From Salegentibacter maritimus (GTDB taxonomy: Bacteria > Bacteroidota > Bacteroidia > Flavobacteriales > Flavobacteriaceae): 64,000 bases of DNA. The notes under the pieces are model-generated. The model was not told the DNA's origin. It did no database searches and was given only the letters and a program-made list of their open reading frames with translations. Positions 15,900-24,524 of this stretch are shown piece by piece. A program made the position numbers and the translations under genes. The stretch covers positions 1 through 64,000 of the forward strand of contig NZ_JAEHOK010000011.1 in assembly GCF_016236915.1 (NCBI RefSeq), in the 5' to 3' direction. The stretch's first letter is position 1. Every line of letters begins with the position of its first letter.

Positions 15900-18017
15900 A
15901 TGGAAGATACCCGGGTTTTACATACGCTTAAAGAATATTTTGGTTACGATAGTTTTAGACCACTCCAAAAGAAAATAATAGATTCGGTTTTTGCAGGAAA
16001 AGATAACCTGGTAATTATGCCCACCGGTGGCGGTAAATCTATTTGCTACCAGCTTCCTGCTATTTTGCTTCCTGAAATTACCCTTGTTATTTCGCCGCTT
16101 ATCGCCTTAATGAAAGACCAGGTAGATGGGCTTACTGCCAATGGCATTCCCGCCGCTTTTTTAAACAGCAGCCAAACAGAAAGCCAGCAACAGGAAATCT
16201 TTAAAAAAATTGATTCCAAAGAACTAAAATTGCTTTATGTAGCCCCGGAAAGCCTACAGTTTGTTGATAAGTTTATGACCGATGGAAAAATTAGCCTGAT
16301 TGCAGTAGACGAAGCCCATTGTATCTCTAGCTGGGGACACGATTTTAGACCGGCTTATACGCAGTTGGGTTATTTAAAAAACCGATTCCCCACTACCCCA
16401 ATGATTGCGCTAACCGCTACAGCCGATAAAGCGACGCGCGAAGATATTTGCCGGCAATTAAATATACCCACGGCTAAAAAGCACATCGCTTCTTTTGATA
16501 GGAAAAACCTAAGTTTAGATGTGAGGGCCGGAATTAAACGCTTTGAACAAATAACTAATTTCGTTAAAACACGTAAAAAAGAAAGCGGAATAATTTATTG
16601 CCTAAGTAGGAAAAACACTGAAGAAATCGCTGAAAAACTGCAACGAAAAGGTTTTGAGGCTGAAGCTTACCACGCCGGTTTACCGGCAGAAAAACGCATT
16701 GAAATTCAGGATAATTTCATCAACGATCACTCAAAGATTATTTGTGCTACTATCGCTTTTGGGATGGGAATAGATAAATCTAATATTCGCTGGGTAATTC
16801 ATTACAACATGCCCAAAAACCTGGAAGGTTACTACCAGGAAATTGGTAGGGCCGGTAGGGACGGGTTGCCTTCAGATACTTTGCTTTTTCACAGTTATGC
16901 CGATGTGGTGCAGCTACAAAAATTTGCTTCAAACTCAGGAAATGAAGAGGTGCAGCTAGCAAAGCTAGACCGAATGAAACAATATTCGGAAGCTTTAAGC
17001 TGCAGGCGAAAAATATTATTAAGCTATTTTGGAGAGTTAAAACAAGAAGATTGTGGCAACTGTGATATTTGTAAGAATCCGCCGCAGTTTTTTAATGGAA
17101 CAGTAATCGCTCAAAAAGCCCTTTCCTGTATTTTCAGGCTAAAGGAGAATGAACCTATTACTTTAGTGATAGATGTGCTTCGCGGTTCACAAAACGAAGC
17201 AGTTTTCAGCAAAAATTATCAGCAAATTAAAACCTTTGGTATAGGCAAAGATATTTCCTGGCATCATTGGCAACAGTATATTATTCAACTTATTAACCTT
17301 GGTTATATAGAGATTGCTTTTCACAGGGGCAATAACCTACAGCTCACTTCCATGGCAAAAAATGTGCTTTTTGAAGGTGAAAAAGTACAACTTGCCGAAG
17401 TTCCCGATCGAAAAAAGCTCAAACGTCGTGAAGAAAATATTGTTGAAGAAAATTCTTCCGATAATTCCCTTTTCGAAAAATTAAGGCAATTGCGTTTAAA
17501 AATTGCCCGGGAAGAAGAAATCCCTGCCTACCTTATCTTTAATGATGCAACCTTAAAGGAAATGGAGAAGTCCCGCCCTATGACCGATGATGAATTTCTT
17601 CAAATTAATGGTGTGGGAAGACAAAAAATGCAGGATTACGGCTATGAGTTCATCAAAGAGATTATCGCTTTCAGTAAAGCCAAACGAACTAACAAAAAGA
17701 GAAAAAAATCAAATACCTACAAGGCAACCCTTAATTTATTAAATGAAGGTTTAAGTTTAGAGGAAATAGCCCAAAAACGGGAATTGTCTATTACCACCAT
17801 TTATTCGCATTTAGCTAAACTATATGTTGAAAATGAAGCAGTAGACCCATTAAAATATATTTCTAAAGCCGATTTTAAAGCTATTGAAAAAGCAAAAGCC
17901 GAACTAAAAAACCCCGAAGGTTTAAAAGTGTATTTTGAACATTTTGAAGGTGCCATAGATTACGGTAGTATTCGGTTGGCTTTAACTGTCCTGGAAAAAC
18001 AGGAAGCAGAGGTTTAA
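15900..18017 (+). CDS. recQ: RecQ family ATP-dependent DNA helicase
   Basis: 705 residues. A superfamily 2 helicase core with motif I 'MPTGGGKSICYQLPA' (about 40), DEAH box 'AVDEAHCISSWGHDFRP' (about 137), motif III 'ALTATA' and motif VI 'QEIGRAGRDG' (about 315). The RQC zinc site follows ('SCRRKILLSYFGE', 'DCGNCDICKNPP', about 365-395), then a winged helix, an HRDC domain (about 520-600; 'FLQINGVGRQKMQDYGYEF') and a C-terminal helix-turn-helix ('GLSLEEIAQKRELSITTIYS'). It unwinds DNA 3'-5' in recombination and repair. Its stop overlaps the convergent TruA-like stop by four bases (TTAA). Confidence 0.97.
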   Translation: MEDTRVLHTLKEYFGYDSFRPLQKKIIDSVFAGKDNLVIMPTGGGKSICYQLPAILLPEITLVISPLIALMKDQVDGLTANGIPAAFLNSSQTESQQQEIFKKIDSKELKLLYVAPESLQFVDKFMTDGKISLIAVDEAHCISSWGHDFRPAYTQLGYLKNRFPTTPMIALTATADKATREDICRQLNIPTAKKHIASFDRKNLSLDVRAGIKRFEQITNFVKTRKKESGIIYCLSRKNTEEIAEKLQRKGFEAEAYHAGLPAEKRIEIQDNFINDHSKIICATIAFGMGIDKSNIRWVIHYNMPKNLEGYYQEIGRAGRDGLPSDTLLFHSYADVVQLQKFASNSGNEEVQLAKLDRMKQYSEALSCRRKILLSYFGELKQEDCGNCDICKNPPQFFNGTVIAQKALSCIFRLKENEPITLVIDVLRGSQNEAVFSKNYQQIKTFGIGKDISWHHWQQYIIQLINLGYIEIAFHRGNNLQLTSMAKNVLFEGEKVQLAEVPDRKKLKRREENIVEENSSDNSLFEKLRQLRLKIAREEEIPAYLIFNDATLKEMEKSRPMTDDEFLQINGVGRQKMQDYGYEFIKEIIAFSKAKRTNKKRKKSNTYKATLNLLNEGLSLEEIAQKRELSITTIYSHLAKLYVENEAVDPLKYISKADFKAIEKAKAELKNPEGLKVYFEHFEGAIDYGSIRLALTVLEKQEAEV

Positions 18018-18805
18018 AAATCTTCCAGGCCAATTTTATTTAAAAGCAATCCTGAAGCCGGCACAACATAGTTCATTTGCATTTGCACGCCCGGTTTTAA
18101 GCTGTTTTCAAGATCTGTTAAACTTAATTCCCCTTTGCCAAGCTGTAATAAAGCGCCCATCATAAGCCTTACCTGGTGTCTTAAAAAACCGGCGCTATGA
18201 ATATGAAAAATATAAGATTTCTCAGGAAAAAAACTGGCGGTTATTTCGGTGTTTTCTACTAATTCAGATTTTATGATCTCGCGCTCAAATTTACTGTTCT
18301 TGGAAACCCGCACACAGTAATTCCTAAATTGGTGTTTACCTTCAAAAAGCCTGGCTCCCTTTTTCATTAATTCGATATCCAAATCAAATTGAAAATTCGC
18401 CATTAAAGGTGCACAAAACGGATGGTTTTTTTCTCCAAAACTAAACAGGTACGCATATTCCTTAAGTTTTGGATGTTGAATTATATTAAACTTTGCATCT
18501 ACTTCGGTTATAGAAAGTGCCCGAATATCCTGTGGCAAATTAAGATTGAACTCTTTTAAGAATTCATCTAAATCGTTTAATGGCTGGTAATCTAAAAACA
18601 GCTCAAAAGCCGATTCCTGAGCAGATACCATGGCATCGGTTCTACTGGTGCCTAAAATTTTAAATTTTTCTTCAGGCAACACATATCTAAGGGTTTTAGT
18701 GATTAACTCTTCTACCGTTTTTACATCGGGCTGCTTTTGCCAACCGTGTAACCGATAACCTAAATACTGAATTTTAATTAAGTAAAAATAACGCCTGGGT
18801 TGCAA
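18014..18805 (-). CDS. TruA-like tRNA pseudouridine synthase, divergent paralogue
   Basis: 263 residues of the TruA fold: 'FYLIKIQYLGYRLHGWQKQP' at the start and 'LGTSRTDAMVSAQESAFEL' around the catalytic Asp (about 57). Classical TruA has 'GRTDAGVHA'; here the Gly-Val-His that follows is Met-Val-Ser. The second half has 'FEGKHQFRNYCV' and 'FHIHSAGFLRHQVRLMMGAL', the tRNA-binding C-terminal lobe. TruA modifies tRNA positions 38-40. The changed loop suggests a second, specialised paralogue rather than the housekeeping enzyme. The start may lie slightly downstream of 18805. It is convergent with recQ with overlapping stops. Confidence 0.85.
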   Translation of the reverse strand: MQPRRYFYLIKIQYLGYRLHGWQKQPDVKTVEELITKTLRYVLPEEKFKILGTSRTDAMVSAQESAFELFLDYQPLNDLDEFLKEFNLNLPQDIRALSITEVDAKFNIIQHPKLKEYAYLFSFGEKNHPFCAPLMANFQFDLDIELMKKGARLFEGKHQFRNYCVRVSKNSKFEREIIKSELVENTEITASFFPEKSYIFHIHSAGFLRHQVRLMMGALLQLGKGELSLTDLENSLKPGVQMQMNYVVPASGLLLNKIGLEDF

Positions 18806-18838
18806 ATCTATCTATTTCGGGGGTTTGAAATAAAGTTA

Positions 18839-19636
18839 TTAATATTTCCTTTTTTTGTTTAGTTCTTCCATTTCCTTTACAGCTTCCGGCGGAATCACCT
18901 TCATAAAGGAAGAGTGCTGCTCTATGGAGTATTCCAGTTTGTTTACAATCTCTTCTACCGAATCATTTTCATAATCTATTTGAAGCGGCTCTTTAATTTG
19001 CATGGTTTGTAGAATACCCCGTTTCTTAATCCTGATTCCTTTTTTATCAAAAGATCGTCTAAAGCCATCTATTACAATAGGGATTACAACAGGCTTATAT
19101 TGTTTAATAATATGGGCTGTCCCCTTTCTAATAGGTTTAAAAGGTTTGGTTGTACCCTGAGGGAAAGTAATTACCCAACCGTCTTTTAAAGCTACCCCTA
19201 TATTTTTGGTATCGTTAGGATTTACCTTACGCTCTACTTCCTGCCCTTTTGCCCGCCAGGTACGCTCTACACTTACAGCTCCTGCATAAGCCATTACCCT
19301 GGAAAGCAAACCCGCGTTCATGGTTTCTTTGGCAGCTACATAGTAAATATTAAGTTTAGGCTGCCAGATGTACCCAATGTTTTTTATGGTATCTACCCTG
19401 CCGCTTAAACTGGCGTTAAAAACGTGGAACATAGCTGTGACATCGGCAAAATAAGTTTGATGGTTAGAAACGAAAAGCACATTTGTTTCGGGAAGGTTTT
19501 TAATGATTTCTGAACCTTCAATGTTTAATTCATTAAAACCACGATAACGACGGTGGGTTAGCAATCCAAAAATACGGATAAGCCACTTTTTCAGAAATAA
19601 AATGTGTCCAAACGGATTTCTCTTTACTAATCCCAT
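18839..19636 (-). CDS. plsC: 1-acyl-sn-glycerol-3-phosphate acyltransferase family protein
   Basis: 265 residues. The acyltransferase HX4D motif is 'FVSNHQTYFADVTAM' (about 58), motif III is 'ITFPQGTTKPFKPIRKG' (about 160), and 'KPVVIPIVIDGFRRSF' is motif IV. The family adds the second acyl chain to lysophosphatidic acid at the inner membrane. No strong transmembrane segment is visible apart from a short hydrophobic N-terminal stretch. It follows no obvious partner; about 160 bases without a gene separate it from the NUDIX gene. The exact acyl acceptor is inferred from family. Confidence 0.87.
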   Translation of the reverse strand: MGLVKRNPFGHILFLKKWLIRIFGLLTHRRYRGFNELNIEGSEIIKNLPETNVLFVSNHQTYFADVTAMFHVFNASLSGRVDTIKNIGYIWQPKLNIYYVAAKETMNAGLLSRVMAYAGAVSVERTWRAKGQEVERKVNPNDTKNIGVALKDGWVITFPQGTTKPFKPIRKGTAHIIKQYKPVVIPIVIDGFRRSFDKKGIRIKKRGILQTMQIKEPLQIDYENDSVEEIVNKLEYSIEQHSSFMKVIPPEAVKEMEELNKKRKY

Positions 19637-19799
19637 AGTTTAAATTTCAATTCTTACTTTCCCGTAAACCTATAGTTCCATTAGGTTAAGATTCCAGTTC
19701 ACGATATCTAACCAATTAATTTTGAAACAGCGCGAACACTATTTAAATATCGATTATATAATAAAAATTAAGCCGCGCAAATATAGCAATTCTTAGGTT

Positions 19800-20441
19800 T
19801 TAGAAGCTCTTTCTAAATATTTCTCGTATTTCGCTAAGCATCATCCCGGTAGCTCCCCATACAATTTGTTCATTTAGTTTAAACGCCGGCACGCGCATTC
19901 TGCTGGCATAGCTGGTACTTAATTCTTCGGTCACAAAATTAGAATGATCTAAAAAGTGGTCTAAATCTACCTCTAAAATGCGTTCTACTTCGCTCTCCTG
20001 TGCAATTAAAGTTGGGGTTTCTTGCATAAAGCCCAAATAAGGCTGCACCCAAAAATTACTGGGCGGAATATACAAACGAGTAAGTTCCTTTATTACTTCT
20101 ATTTTATTCCGGGGGATCCCAACCTCTTCCTCGGTTTCCCGTAATGCGGTTTGCTCAAGGCTCTCGTCTTCGGGCTCTACACGCCCGCCGGGAAAACCAA
20201 TTTGATTAGAATGAACTCCTTTATAGGTTTTCCTTAGAATTAATACCAAATGCGTTTTCCCCAGGTTATTAGGATAAAAAACTGCCATAACACCCGCTTT
20301 ATTAGGCTTAAGACTATTAATATCCAGGTTTTTCATAACCTCACGACGATTCCCCGGCACTAATTTATGATGCGCCTTTTCTCCCGGAAGTCCAATTTTT
20401 TTTAATTTTGGTACCCTGTCTTTAAAATCCTTAAAATCCAT
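19800..20441 (-). CDS. CoA pyrophosphatase, NUDIX family
   Basis: 213 residues from the ATG at 20441 ('MDFKDFKDRVPKLKKIGLPG'); the frame is open for 95 more codons upstream, but that extension is antisense to the cyclophilin gene and not protein-like. The NUDIX box is 'GFPGGRVEPEDESLEQTALR' followed by 'ETEEEVGI', and 'NQIGFPGG' is the CoA-pyrophosphatase-type lead-in. The predicted reaction splits CoA into 4'-phosphopantetheine and 3',5'-ADP. Its start codon overlaps that of the divergent cyclophilin gene (the two share CATG at 20439-20442), so each gene's promoter must lie inside the other's coding sequence. Confidence 0.92.
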   Translation of the reverse strand: MDFKDFKDRVPKLKKIGLPGEKAHHKLVPGNRREVMKNLDINSLKPNKAGVMAVFYPNNLGKTHLVLILRKTYKGVHSNQIGFPGGRVEPEDESLEQTALRETEEEVGIPRNKIEVIKELTRLYIPPSNFWVQPYLGFMQETPTLIAQESEVERILEVDLDHFLDHSNFVTEELSTSYASRMRVPAFKLNEQIVWGATGMMLSEIREIFRKSF

Positions 20442-21198
20442 GAAAACCTCGCTTTCTATCTTATATCTTTTCCTAATTCTTTCTTTTGCAAGCTGTGAAG
20501 ATAAGGAATCTTCCAGTAAAAACACCCTGGAAAGTGGCTCTACCAAAGAAGAAGTTACTAAGAAAACTTCAAAAATAGACTCTCTAAAAGCTAAATATTC
20601 TAAAAAAGAAGCAAAAGCTACTAAAGATGAAAAAGAAACCGATGATAGATTCCCTATTCCACAAGAGCAACTAATTCCATTTTTAACAGCATATGGAAAA
20701 GAAAACCCAGAAAACCATATTCGCATAATTACCAGTTTTGGAAATATTGAAGTAAAGCTTTATCACGACACGCCTTTACATCGTGCTAATTTTATAATGT
20801 TGGTAAAAAAAGACTATTTCAACAACACCTTTTTTCATCGTGTAGCCCCCGGCTTTGTAATTCAGGGTGGAAACTCAGATAATATAGCTACCCCAAGAAA
20901 ACGTTCACAAATTGGCGATTACCTTATTCCAAGCGAATTTAAAGCCGGGCATAAACATACCTATGGAGCGTTTTCAGCAGCAAAATACAGCGAACAAAAT
21001 GTGAGTAAAGCTTCTTCTCCCTTCGAGTTCTTTATTGTGATGGATAAAAATGGAACCCCGCACCTAAATAACGACCATACTGTCTTTGGGCGTGTTACCA
21101 AAGGAATGGATGTAGCTGAAAAAATCGCAAAAGTTAAAACCGGCCAGTCTGAATGGCCCATAGACAATGTAGAAATGGATATTGAAATTATAGACTAA
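20440..21198 (+). CDS. Cyclophilin-type peptidyl-prolyl isomerase lipoprotein
   Basis: 252 residues. A lipoprotein signal ends 'LILSFASC-E' (Cys about 19); a Lys/Glu/Ser-rich linker follows (20-75). The cyclophilin domain starts near 92 ('IRIITSFGNIEVKLYHDT') with the catalytic Arg in 'NNTFFHRVAPGFVIQGGNSD', and 'HLNNDHTVFGRVTKGMDV' near the end. It would catalyse proline isomerisation in the periplasm. Its ATG overlaps that of the divergent NUDIX gene, and its TAA abuts the stop of the convergent RDD gene with no gap. Confidence 0.95.
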   Translation: MKTSLSILYLFLILSFASCEDKESSSKNTLESGSTKEEVTKKTSKIDSLKAKYSKKEAKATKDEKETDDRFPIPQEQLIPFLTAYGKENPENHIRIITSFGNIEVKLYHDTPLHRANFIMLVKKDYFNNTFFHRVAPGFVIQGGNSDNIATPRKRSQIGDYLIPSEFKAGHKHTYGAFSAAKYSEQNVSKASSPFEFFIVMDKNGTPHLNNDHTVFGRVTKGMDVAEKIAKVKTGQSEWPIDNVEMDIEIID

Positions 21199-21915
21199 TT
21201 ACAACCGCTGTGTATAATAGTTATAATCGCTAATTACTTGCTGTACAAATTCCATAGGGGCTTCCTGGGGTTGGGTTTCCAGTAATTCGGCCAATTTATC
21301 TGAAAGCGATAAAATAAGTTGGTGATTACGATTTATTTTAGCGGTTTGATACAAATTTTTAATATTCTGCACATCGGCATCTTTTAAAAGGCTTACCTGG
21401 GGATATTTGGGTTGATAGCCTTCGGGCAGGTCTACTCCTAGACTTCGACTTAAATTAGTTCTGGGTTTTTCTGAAATTACCGTTGTTTTTGCCGCAAGAT
21501 CACCTAAACGCTGTCCTTTTCCATTAAGTAAAATAGTCACTACTGCAATAGCTCCACTACTAAGGGAAATATCTATAAAACGTAGTAGCCATCTAATTAA
21601 ATACTCAGCGAAAGCAGGCCTGCTACCATCTAACTTTACCACCCTAATTTGCAAAGCGGCCTTACCAGGGGTTTGCCCATTATATAAACTTTCCCACAAC
21701 AAATAATAAAGCAAGGTTGGAAGCCCCATTACCAAATAGTAAACCCATTGGCCCGCAGTATCTAACCCGGTACCTGCCAGTGCCAGTGAACTAATTACTA
21801 TATAAACACCTATAATAAATACGTCTACTACAAATGCCAGTATACGGTCGCCCACGCTGGCAACATTCTGATTAATACTAATATTTTGAGCGGTTTCTAT
21901 TTGAAAATTATCCAT
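21199..21915 (-). CDS. RDD family membrane protein
   Basis: 238 residues. The RDD domain is near the N-terminus: 'SVGDRILAFVVDVFIIGVYI' carries the Arg and Asp, then 'YYLLWESLYNGQTPGKAALQ' and 'RWLLRFIDI' with further charged membrane residues. About four transmembrane helices lie in residues 25-145; the last 85 residues are soluble and helical. It is divergent from the SpoIIM/DUF58/MoxR operon, with 35 bases between starts, and RDD genes accompany that module in other phyla. RDD proteins have been linked to ion/proton exchange in a few bacteria; here the role is unknown. Confidence 0.88.
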   Translation of the reverse strand: MDNFQIETAQNISINQNVASVGDRILAFVVDVFIIGVYIVISSLALAGTGLDTAGQWVYYLVMGLPTLLYYLLWESLYNGQTPGKAALQIRVVKLDGSRPAFAEYLIRWLLRFIDISLSSGAIAVVTILLNGKGQRLGDLAAKTTVISEKPRTNLSRSLGVDLPEGYQPKYPQVSLLKDADVQNIKNLYQTAKINRNHQLILSLSDKLAELLETQPQEAPMEFVQQVISDYNYYTQRL

Positions 21916-21950
21916 TTAATCTGTTTCTTTGAGTCTTAATAAAAGAAAAC

Positions 21951-22928
21951 ATGCGAGAGGCTGCTTTTATAAAGCAAAATAAGGATAAATGGCTGAGGTT
22001 TGAAAGCCTGCTTCAAAATAAAAACAACAGGGTACCGGCCGAACAGCTTTCTGATATTTATATTGAAGTTAGCGACCACTTAAGCTACTCTAAAACATTT
22101 TACCCTAAAAGCAACACTACTACTTATTTAAATCAATTAGCCGCTTCTGCACATCAAAGGATTTATAAGAACAAAAAGGAATCCCAAAACCGTTTTATCA
22201 CGTTTTTTACAAAAGAATTCCCGTTATTCTTTTACAATTTTCAGAAACAATTATTACTTAGCTTTTTAATTTTCAGCCTTTTTTCTGCAGTAGGTGCATT
22301 TTCAGCAGCCTCAGATCATACTTTTGTAAGAGGTATTTTAGGAGATGCTTATGTAAATATGACCCTGCAAAATATCGCCGAAGGTGATCCTATGGCGGTG
22401 TACAAAAAAATGGCAGCTACAGATATGTTTCTGGGTATTACTATAAATAATATACGAGTCTCTTTAATGGCCTTTAGTATGGGGGTTCTAGCGGGCATAG
22501 GAACGGTTTTTATCTTAATGCAAAATGCGATAATGCTAGGCTCTTTTCAATATTTCTTTTACGATCAGGGTCTGTTATGGGAATCGGCCAGAACCATTTG
22601 GATTCATGGAACTATAGAGATTTCAGTAATAATAATTGCAGGATGCGCCGGTTTGGTACTTGGAAAAAGCATACTATTTCCGGGAACTTACACTCGTCTA
22701 AACTCGTTTACCAAAGGAGTGAAAAACGGACTTAAAATTGTAATTAGCACTGTTCCCTTTTTTATTATTGCCGGTTTCCTGGAGGGTTTTGTAACCAGAC
22801 AAACCCAAATGCCAGATTGGTTGGCCATTTTAATAATTGGTAGTTCTTTAGCCCTTATTTTATTCTACTATATTTTTTACCCTCATATTTTACATAAAAA
22901 ACAAATTCATGAAGCCAGATTACATTAA
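21951..22928 (+). CDS. SpoIIM-like (DUF95) stage II sporulation protein M family membrane protein
   Basis: 325 residues with a soluble helical N-terminus (about 1-90) and about five membrane segments, including 'LLSFLIFSLFSAVGAFSA', 'INNIRVSLMAFSMGVLAGIG' and 'HGTIEISVIIIAGCAGLVLG'. The charged 'NNIRVSLMAF' and 'HGTIEI' inside or next to membrane segments are typical of the family, which includes Bacillus SpoIIM. This organism does not sporulate, so the name reflects fold only. It is the first gene of a six-gene operon; its last 20 bases overlap the next gene. Confidence 0.9.
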   Translation: MREAAFIKQNKDKWLRFESLLQNKNNRVPAEQLSDIYIEVSDHLSYSKTFYPKSNTTTYLNQLAASAHQRIYKNKKESQNRFITFFTKEFPLFFYNFQKQLLLSFLIFSLFSAVGAFSAASDHTFVRGILGDAYVNMTLQNIAEGDPMAVYKKMAATDMFLGITINNIRVSLMAFSMGVLAGIGTVFILMQNAIMLGSFQYFFYDQGLLWESARTIWIHGTIEISVIIIAGCAGLVLGKSILFPGTYTRLNSFTKGVKNGLKIVISTVPFFIIAGFLEGFVTRQTQMPDWLAILIIGSSLALILFYYIFYPHILHKKQIHEARLH

Positions 22929-23766
22929 TTTTAAGCAAGAGCGGGAAATTGGAGACATTATTAGTTATACCTTCAAATTTATTCGCGAAAACTATAAAGC
23001 CTATTTTAAAAGTATTGTACAAATAATCTGGCCTGCTTTTTTACTTTTAATTGCTGCGGTATCCTATTACACCTACAGCACCATAGGTAATACCTTTATG
23101 TTTAACCAGGATGGTGGTTTTTTTATAAGTTTTGGCTCACTGTTCATTGGCCTTCTTTTATATTTTGCTGTTATGAATGTGGCAGCCTTTCATTTTGTAA
23201 AATCATATGTACACAATAAAGGAGAGATAAACCAGGACGAAATTAAAAAGGGTGTTAAAACAGACCTGGGAAAAATGTTTGGGCTTGGAGCGATTACCTG
23301 GATTCTAATTTTCGTTGGACTTATAATTTTTATTATCCCCGGAATATATTTGAGTGTTCCCTTAAGTATTGCAGCCGCCGTTCTTGTTTTTAAAAACGAA
23401 AGTATTGGCGGTAGTATTTCTGAAGGTTTTCATTTAATAAAAAACAACTGGTGGATGAGCTTTATAAGCTTATTTCTTATTTGGCTTATCGTGTATGTTA
23501 TAAGCTTTGTTTTTCAAATTCCGGTGCTTATTTACAGCTTTATTAAAATGTTTACGATAATGGAAGAAAACGCCGCTTCTGGCCCTAACGTCGCCGATAT
23601 ATTCGACTGGGTTTACCTAAGCTTAACTATTATATCTTCAGCCATTCAATATTTACTTTATGCCATCACGCCAATTGGGGTTGCGTTTGTGTATTATAAC
23701 CTAAATGAGCAAAAATATTTTACCGGTGCCTACGAAAGCATTGAAAATCTTGGCAAAAACGATTAA
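22909..23766 (+). CDS. Polytopic membrane protein of the MoxR/DUF58 operon
   Basis: 285 residues. No characterised family is certain; the pattern resembles DUF4013 / glycerophosphodiester-phosphodiesterase membrane-domain-like proteins. About six membrane segments are visible ('WPAFLLLIAAVSYYTY', 'ILIFVGLIIFIIPGIYLSVP', 'FISLFLIWLIVYVISFVF', 'YLLYAITPIGVAFVYYNL'). The motif 'IPGIYLSVPLSIAAAVLVF' and 'GSISEGFHLIKNNWW' are shared by proteins found beside SpoIIM-like genes. The start overlaps SpoIIM by 20 bases and the stop shares one base with the next start (TAATG), so translation is probably coupled. Confidence 0.8.
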   Translation: MKPDYINFKQEREIGDIISYTFKFIRENYKAYFKSIVQIIWPAFLLLIAAVSYYTYSTIGNTFMFNQDGGFFISFGSLFIGLLLYFAVMNVAAFHFVKSYVHNKGEINQDEIKKGVKTDLGKMFGLGAITWILIFVGLIIFIIPGIYLSVPLSIAAAVLVFKNESIGGSISEGFHLIKNNWWMSFISLFLIWLIVYVISFVFQIPVLIYSFIKMFTIMEENAASGPNVADIFDWVYLSLTIISSAIQYLLYAITPIGVAFVYYNLNEQKYFTGAYESIENLGKND

Positions 23767-24524
23767 TGATTAAATTTCTGCTTTTTTTAAATTTATTTTT
23801 CTTCGGAAACTTTATTCCGCAGGAACAGTTGGGTACTAATGCGATAGACTTGAGTCAAAGCACACTCGAGCCCGCACTGGAGCAAGCTGATTTTGATTCG
23901 GAAAAAATTGAAGCATATAAAACTGAAAAAGCATTTGATTATTTAAAAAAAATTGAAGAAGATTCCTGGTGGACCCGCTTAAAACGTTGGCTAAACTTAA
24001 AATGGAACGCATTTTTGCAATGGCTTTTTGGCGATTACCAAACCAATGCTTTTTGGAGTGCTGTTCTACAGGCCCTGCCCTATCTATTACTTGTTTTGGT
24101 AATTGTAGTAATTACCTGGCTTTTTATTCGTTTAAACCCTGCAAATGCCGTTATGGCAGAGCCTATAAAGGGAACTATAAATCTTCAAAAAGAAGAAGAA
24201 ATTGTAAAAACAGCTGATATTTCCTCCCTAATCGATCGGGCAATCGATGATGAAAATTACCGTTTGGCGGTTCGATATTTATATTTAAAAAGTCTTCGCA
24301 TACTGGACAAAAACAAACACATATCTTATCGATTTCAAAAAACAAACGAAGATTATATTAATGAAATAAAGGAAACTAAAATAAAAGAACAGTTCATTAA
24401 AATTACCCGCTTGTACGATTTTATCTGGTATGGAGATTTTAACCTGTCTAAAGAACGTTTTACAAAGGTAAATGGGGAGTTTAAGAAAATGGAAGAAAGC
24501 TTAAAATCGGGAATTCATGAATAA
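23766..24524 (+). CDS. DUF4129 domain protein
   Basis: 252 residues. An N-terminal signal or anchor (1-22), a periplasmic helical stretch with 'SWWTRLKRWLNLKWNAFL', one membrane helix near 100-120 ('ALPYLLLVLVIVVITWLFI'), and a cytoplasmic DUF4129-type domain ('AIDDENYRLAVRYLYLKSLR', 'EDYINEIKE', 'LYDFIWYGDFNLSKERF'). DUF4129 also occurs at the C-terminus of TgpA-like transglutaminases; no transglutaminase is present here. It overlaps DUF4350 by eight bases. Confidence 0.85.
   Translation: MIKFLLFLNLFFFGNFIPQEQLGTNAIDLSQSTLEPALEQADFDSEKIEAYKTEKAFDYLKKIEEDSWWTRLKRWLNLKWNAFLQWLFGDYQTNAFWSAVLQALPYLLLVLVIVVITWLFIRLNPANAVMAEPIKGTINLQKEEEIVKTADISSLIDRAIDDENYRLAVRYLYLKSLRILDKNKHISYRFQKTNEDYINEIKETKIKEQFIKITRLYDFIWYGDFNLSKERFTKVNGEFKKMEESLKSGIHE

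Noticed and set aside
20442-20726. 95-codon N-terminal extension of the NUDIX protein
   Set aside because: It is antisense to the cyclophilin lipoprotein, has no domain likeness, and the normal family start is at 20441.
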